A DNA stretch of 10,313 nt from Syntrophobacteria bacterium (lineage in GTDB: Bacteria > Desulfobacterota > Syntrophobacteria > JARFUL01), in NCBI GenBank assembly GCA_029289015.1, contig JARFUL010000024.1, positions 1 through 10,313 on the forward strand, read 5' to 3'. The notes beneath the pieces were generated by a model. It was not told the origin of the DNA and ran no database searches. It saw only the letters and a list, made by a program, of their open reading frames with translations. The position numbers and the translations under genes were made by a program. Below are positions 5,877 through 10,313 of the stretch, in pieces (the stretch's first letter is position 1; every line of letters begins with the position of its first letter).

Positions 5877-6272
5877 TTAGGATATGACAACCGTCTTTTC
5901 AGAGAAATGGAGGATGAGCACGATGATAAGGATGATGACCAGGACGCCGATGATAATGCCCAGGACGCCCCCCGGCTTCAGGGATTCCATCTGGGATGCC
6001 AGGTTGTGGAGATCCGCGTCGGAGAGCCTCTGGAGCCGGTCCATGATCTCCCTGTCGGAGAAGCCCAGGGCTTTGAGGCGCTCCCTGATCATCTTCTGCT
6101 CGAGGACCTTCTGCACCCTGGCCAAATCCTGGGCCCTTGCGCGGGCCCCGAAGGAGTCGGTTGCGGGAATAAGACCTGCCTGTAACCTGGGCGCAACGGA
6201 TATGAGCCCCATGAGCGTAGCGAGAAGTACCGCGATCCACCGCACTGAAGAGGTGCTCCTCAAGAAAACCAT
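5877..6272 (-). CDS. PA2779-family small membrane protein
   Basis: A 131-residue protein. The start at 6272 is chosen because AGAGGAGG lies 7 nt upstream. The longer in-frame extension to 6359 has no ribosome binding site and an unlikely N-terminus. It has a signal peptide or first membrane helix at about 12-31, a soluble middle section and a C-terminal transmembrane helix at 104-121. The middle carries the family pattern: a run of charged helix, KALGFSDREIMDRLQRLSD, then LHNLASQMESLKPGG just before the second helix. This matches PA2779 of Pseudomonas, which neighbours the C39-like PA2778, and the same pairing is seen here. Its function is unknown. Possible roles are a partner, chaperone or substrate of the C39-like lipoprotein. 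It is the first gene of the trio, 176 bp after the CFA synthase. Confidence 0.83.
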   Translation of the reverse strand: MVFLRSTSSVRWIAVLLATLMGLISVAPRLQAGLIPATDSFGARARAQDLARVQKVLEQKMIRERLKALGFSDREIMDRLQRLSDADLHNLASQMESLKPGGVLGIIIGVLVIILIIVLILHFSEKTVVIS

Positions 6273-6448
6273 CTCAAATCCTCCTCTCTGGAAACCCCGC
6301 GCTGCCAGCCACAACCATGAAGTCCCCTGTAAACTACTAGATTGGCCGTGGGAATTCAAGGAGAAGGTCTATTTTGTGCCAATTGTGCTCTGCACGCGCC
6401 CGCCTGGCCGGGCCCTACCCCAAAAAAGGGCCGCGGGGGGGCCGGTAA

Positions 6449-7744
6449 TCACGCGTACCAGTCTTCCCGGGTAAGGGGCAGCCCGCTCCTGCCCCTGTCG
6501 GGCTTCACCATGAGCACCTGGTACACGCTGAGCCTGCCCCGCTGAAACTCGTATGCGGAGCCGGACATGTAGAGCCGCCATATGCGGTAGGTGGCCTCAT
6601 CGGTTATGCGCCGCGCGTCGTGGTATTTCGCCTCCAGGCGGCGCACCCAGCTTCTCAGGGTGAGCGCGTAGTGCTCCCTTAAGCTCTCCACGTCCCGGAC
6701 CTCGAAACCCGCGCGCTCCGCGATCCTCAGGGTACTGCTCAGGGGCACCATGTCGCTGTCCGGGAACACGTAGCGGTCCACGAAGCCCGGCCCCCGGCGG
6801 CCCGTGTTGCCCATGGCCCGGGCGATCCCGTGGTTGAGAAACACCCCCCCGGGCCTCAGCAGACGCCGGGCCCGCCGGAAGTACTCCGACAGCTTGGCTT
6901 CGCCCACGTGCTCGAACATCCCCACGCTCACCAGCTTGTCAAAACCTTCCGGCTCGTGGATATCCCGGTAGTCAAGGACCTTCGCGCTGCACCTTCCGGA
7001 CAGCCCCTCCCGGCTTATGAGCTCGTTCGCGAGCTCCGCCTGGGGACTGCTCAGGGTGATGCCCAGCGCCCTGGCGCCGTAGTGCTTGGCCGCGTGGATC
7101 AGCAGACCGCCCCAGCCGCAGCCGATGTCCAGGAGCCGCTCCCCCGGCTTGAGCCTCAGCTTCCGGCAGATGTAATCCAGCTTCCTCTTCTGCGCGGTGT
7201 CCAGGTCATCGTCCAGCGCGCCGAAATACGCGGAGGAATAGACCATGCGCTTGTCCAGCCAGAGCGCGAAGAATTCGTTGGACATGTCGTAGTGAAAGGT
7301 GACCGCCCGCTTGTCGCGCTTCTTGGTGTGCAGCCTCCCGCCCAGCTTGGCCGCGCGGCCGAGCTTCCAGACGTGGCCGCCCAGCGCGAGGTCGAGGAGC
7401 CTGGCCCCGTACCTGAGCCACCGGGTGAAACCGGTGGAAAGGTTGGTTACGTAGTCAGCCAGGGAAAACACGGCCCCTATGTCGCCCTCGATGTCGAAAT
7501 CGTCGTAGATATAGGCCTCACCGAGCTTGACCTCATTGGGCTGCCAGAACATTTTGCACAGGGAGCCGGGGTGATTGAGGCACAGGGTGAAGCGCCTCGG
7601 CTGTCCCGGCTCGGAGTCCCAGATGGTACCGTCCCAGAACCGTATGGCAAAGTCGCGGGGACGGTAGTCGTTAAACAGGTCCCTCAAGATGCCCAGACCG
7701 GTCCTCACGGTTCGGTCAAGGGACTGGACCACCTCCACCGACAT
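6449..7744 (-). CDS. cfa: Cyclopropane-fatty-acyl-phospholipid synthase
   Basis: A 431-residue SAM-dependent methyltransferase of the CFA synthase family, which adds a methylene bridge across the double bond of unsaturated acyl chains in membrane phospholipids. The N-terminal lipid-binding domain (about 1-140) includes EAYIYDDFDIEGD. The catalytic domain starts near FHYDMSNEFF and carries the SAM motif LLDIGCGWGG at about 204-213. The conserved VGMFEHVG contributes E278. H305 and I307 in NHGI and Y359 in EHYALTLRSW match E. coli H266, I268 and Y317. The position of E. coli Cys139 (YSCAYW) reads YSSAYF here, so Ser171 replaces it. The start at 7744 is the second of two adjacent ATGs, 5 nt after AGGAGG; an in-frame extension to 7828 has no such site. 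It lies upstream of, and on the same strand as, the PA2779-like operon. Confidence 0.93.
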   Translation of the reverse strand: MSVEVVQSLDRTVRTGLGILRDLFNDYRPRDFAIRFWDGTIWDSEPGQPRRFTLCLNHPGSLCKMFWQPNEVKLGEAYIYDDFDIEGDIGAVFSLADYVTNLSTGFTRWLRYGARLLDLALGGHVWKLGRAAKLGGRLHTKKRDKRAVTFHYDMSNEFFALWLDKRMVYSSAYFGALDDDLDTAQKRKLDYICRKLRLKPGERLLDIGCGWGGLLIHAAKHYGARALGITLSSPQAELANELISREGLSGRCSAKVLDYRDIHEPEGFDKLVSVGMFEHVGEAKLSEYFRRARRLLRPGGVFLNHGIARAMGNTGRRGPGFVDRYVFPDSDMVPLSSTLRIAERAGFEVRDVESLREHYALTLRSWVRRLEAKYHDARRITDEATYRIWRLYMSGSAYEFQRGRLSVYQVLMVKPDRGRSGLPLTREDWYA

Positions 7745-7860
7745 CATCTCCTCCTTTCTCGACTTCGCACCCGATGGCCGTGCGGGCTCTTTCCAGCAAT
7801 AAGCCTTCAGGCCCGCGCGCCAGACCATGCATTTAAACCGGGCTCTTTGTTTTGGACTTC

Positions 7861-7890
7861 CTTACCGGGTCTTCCCGGGTTGCCCGGGTT
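7861..7890. repeat. Three phased CCGGGT repeats
   Basis: CCGGGT occurs at 7865-7870, 7875-7880 and 7884-7889, at spacings of 10 and 9 bp, about one helical turn, in the units CTTACCGGGT, CTTCCCGGGT and TGCCCGGGTT. They lie 117-146 bp upstream of the cfa start. Same-face repeats upstream of a gene can form a multi-site binding platform; slippage expansion is the alternative. Confidence 0.5.
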
Positions 7891-8066
7891 AACAATGGAA
7901 GAAGCAAGGCCGGGAGCAATCAGGCAGCCGTACCAATCGATGATCGCTCGATATGCGGCATGAGGGAGATGGTTCTCCGGTTCAGGGTCTTTGGGAGCTG
8001 CCAGCTTTCACGAGAGCCTGGATAACAGTTTTGCTCTTTGCTGCCTGCCCTTCCCTTGTGTCATTG

Positions 8067-8107
8067 AAAAAAAGCCGTCTCTTCTAATCATACGATAAGC
8101 CGGCTTT
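8067..8107 (-). terminator. Intrinsic-terminator-like hairpin, minus strand
   Basis: Read on the minus strand, AAAGCCG (8107-8101) pairs with CGGCTTT (8077-8071), and the run of T continues to 8067, giving seven T after the stem. The loop is long (23 nt) and the left arm is itself part of a 10-bp palindrome AAGCCGGCTT at 8097-8106, which weakens the call. No annotated minus-strand gene lies just upstream, so it would end either an antisense transcript from the RluA-family region or a small RNA. Confidence 0.4.
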
Positions 8108-8243
8108 AAAATGCTCAATTAAATTCATCGGTCTTCGCGCTTGGCCCGCAAAACCTTTGCCCGCGGCCAGAGCGCCTGATATTGTTGAGTCCGCAGAGAG
8201 CCTTGCGTGTCGGGACTTTCAGGGTGGGGCGGGATTTTTAAGG

Positions 8244-8960
8244 ATGGAGAGCGCGGTTAGCACCGGGATACGGGTGGCCTTTGAAGGCCGGGACCTCCTC
8301 GTGGTGGAGAAGCCCCCGTCCCTTCCCACCGCGCCCCTTTCCCCCCACGACCCCAAGGATACCCTGTGCGCCCGGGTGTTCCAGCTCTTCCCCGAGGTCT
8401 CGAGGGTCGCGGGGTGGCACCCCTTTGAGGGGGGGCTTCTGTACCGCCTGGACAACGCGACCTCGGGGCTCGTGGTCTTCGCGAGGAGCGACAGCGCGTT
8501 CAAGAGGCTCCTGGGGCTCCAGAACGCGGGCTCGGTGGTGAAGACCTATATCGCGGTGTGCCTTCACGGGCCAAAGGAGCCCGGGGGCCGCATCCTCTTT
8601 CCCATAGCGCACCTCAAAAAGCCCCCGAGAAAGATGGCCGCGAAGGGTCCGGCCGCGGGCCGCCGCGCGGTCCGGGGAAGGTGGAGGCCCGCGCGCACGG
8701 ACTTCAGGCTCATCTGGAAAGAGCGCGGCCTGGCAGGGGTCGAGTTCACCATAACCAAGGCCCGGCGGCACCAGATACGGGTCCACTGCGCGGCCGCGGG
8801 GTTCCCCATAGTGGGAGACGGGCTCTACCGCGGCCCCAAGCACCAAAGGCTCATGCTCCACGCGTGGAAGGTGGAGATTGAAGAGCTCTCTATTTCCGTG
8901 ACATCCCGGCCCGGCCCCGGGTTCGAAAGCCCCGGCCCCCGGGATTTGGTTCTTAATTGA
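8244..8960 (+). CDS. RluA-family RNA pseudouridine synthase
   Basis: A 238-residue enzyme of the RluA/RluC/RluD/TruC superfamily, which isomerises specific uridines in rRNA or tRNA to pseudouridine. The N-terminus has the family strand RDLLVVEKPPSLPT (about 16-29). The catalytic motif is GGLLYRLDNATSGLVVFARS, with D70 as the nucleophilic aspartate. The usual HRLDxxTSG reads YRLDNATSG here. Motif RRHQIRVHC lies at 174-182, followed by VGDGLYRG and LMLHAWKVEI. There is no S4 RNA-binding domain, as in the short TruC- and RluA-type members, so the target site cannot be assigned. The insert at about 125-150 is very basic and Arg/Pro-rich. I chose the ATG at 8244, with GGGA 9 nt upstream; an in-frame TTG at 8157 would add 29 residues of unlikely composition. 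The mutase gene follows 132 bp downstream but appears to have its own promoter. Confidence 0.87.
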   Translation: MESAVSTGIRVAFEGRDLLVVEKPPSLPTAPLSPHDPKDTLCARVFQLFPEVSRVAGWHPFEGGLLYRLDNATSGLVVFARSDSAFKRLLGLQNAGSVVKTYIAVCLHGPKEPGGRILFPIAHLKKPPRKMAAKGPAAGRRAVRGRWRPARTDFRLIWKERGLAGVEFTITKARRHQIRVHCAAAGFPIVGDGLYRGPKHQRLMLHAWKVEIEELSISVTSRPGPGFESPGPRDLVLN

Positions 8961-8966
8961 CTTGGG

Positions 8967-8995
8967 GTGACTCAGTTGGTAATTTCACATATACT
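8967..8995 (+). promoter_or_regulatory. Candidate sigma-70 promoter for the mutase gene
   Basis: GTGACT at 8967-8972 and TATACT at 8990-8995 are separated by 17 bp, matching four and five of six consensus positions. The pair begins just after the stop codon of the RluA-family gene. Transcription would start near 9002 and produce a leader of about 90 nt before the ATG at 9093. Seen in sequence; activity is inferred. Confidence 0.5.
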
Positions 8996-9011
8996 GAAAA
9001 CAGCATGTTGC

Positions 9012-9048
9012 GGCGTTGTTCGGGCTCCCCAAAGCGGGGAGCAGCGCC
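9012..9048 (+). repeat. Stable hairpin in the mutase leader
   Basis: GCTCCCC (9024-9030) and GGGGAGC (9036-9042) form a perfect 7-bp stem with loop AAAGC. An outer GGCG/CGCC pair (9012-9015 with 9045-9048) can extend it across an internal loop. No T-run follows. If the candidate promoter is used, the hairpin lies in the 5' untranslated leader of the mutase mRNA, about 45 nt before the start codon. It could stabilise the transcript, or it could be the end of the RluA-gene transcript. Confidence 0.55.
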
Positions 9049-9092
9049 AGGTCAGGTAGACTATTGGGGTTAGGTTTTGAGGAGAGATAATA

Positions 9093-10313
<1,221 letters not shown>

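Larger units (their letters stand above)
7745..8243. other. Divergent intergenic region between cfa and the RluA-family gene
   Basis: This is 499 bp without a convincing gene. It contains phased CCGGGT repeats at 7861-7890 and a terminator-like hairpin at 8067-8107 facing the minus strand, both listed separately. Open frames extend into it from both neighbours: minus strand to 7828, and plus strand from a TTG at 8157. They lack ribosome binding sites and I treat them as non-coding. Promoters for both divergent genes must lie here, but I cannot place a pair confidently. Confidence 0.55.

Noticed and set aside
6273..6359. Upstream extension of the PA2779-like gene
   Set aside because: The ATG at 6272 has an excellent AGAGGAGG. 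The extension would place 29 polar residues before the signal peptide.
6421..6448. Intrinsic terminator just after cfa
   Set aside because: GC runs and six T on the minus strand are present, but only a 4-5 bp stem can form, and the T-run falls in the loop of the best alternative fold.
6830..7963. Long plus-strand open frame (377 codons) opposite the CFA synthase
   Set aside because: It is the antisense shadow of a GC-rich gene with strong CFA-synthase motifs. Its translation is Pro/Gly/Leu/Arg-rich with no recognisable domain.
8157..8243. N-terminal extension of the pseudouridine synthase from a TTG at 8157
   Set aside because: It has no ribosome binding site, and the composition is unlike the family, whose conserved N-terminal strand begins just after the ATG at 8244.
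8961..9092. Cobalamin riboswitch upstream of the B12-dependent mutase
   Set aside because: The gap is only 132 bp and I see no B12-box-like sequence or the multi-stem architecture. The GCCAGGTCAGG stretch is only a superficial resemblance.

Overview
The window reads as a stretch of bacterial chromosome from a Gram-negative organism. Two predicted lipoproteins, signal peptides and diderm-type families (PA2778/PA2779-like, TolB-like) point that way. A two-CW XRE regulator, a membrane cyclase with TolB-like and TPR domains and a B12-dependent methylmalonyl-CoA mutase are a combination I associate with Desulfobacterota (former Deltaproteobacteria). That assignment is inference from gene content, not from a marker gene. 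The right two thirds (about 3.9-10.3 kb) is visibly GC-rich; 1-290 and about 2.2-3.8 kb are visibly AT-richer and less densely coded.

Layout. At the left edge lies a gene-poor stretch with a perfect 13-bp inverted repeat. Next comes a minus-strand gene for a class III nucleotide cyclase/TolB-like/TPR membrane protein (288-2171). A divergent intergenic region of 301 bp holds a promoter with a 15-bp palindrome in its spacer. It precedes a plus-strand XRE/two-CW regulator (2473-2856) and a plus-strand exported HEAT-repeat protein (3089-3637). A run of minus-strand genes follows, in transcription order: a cyclopropane-fatty-acid synthase (7744-6449), a PA2779-like small membrane protein (6272-5877), a C39-like papain-fold lipoprotein (5857-5219), a TPR lipoprotein (5216-4746) and a Cys-rich protein of unknown function (4561-3890). 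Divergent from the CFA synthase, after a 499-bp spacer with phased CCGGGT repeats and a terminator-like hairpin, are an RluA-family pseudouridine synthase (8244-8960) and the large subunit or N-terminal part of methylmalonyl-CoA mutase (9093 to the window end). The mutase has its own candidate promoter and a structured leader.

How the genes work together. The clearest functional unit is the PA2779-like/C39-like/TPR trio. Its genes are tightly packed, with gaps of 19 and 2 bp, and all three products are predicted to be membrane-anchored. As I recall the family, the peptidase-like and TPR parts are one polypeptide (PA2778) in Pseudomonas but are two genes here. The CFA synthase immediately upstream may be co-transcribed and acts on membrane lipids. 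The cyclase, XRE and HEAT genes look like an accessory regulatory neighbourhood. The RluA enzyme (RNA modification) and the mutase (propionyl-CoA/succinyl-CoA interconversion) are housekeeping-type functions with no evident link to the rest.
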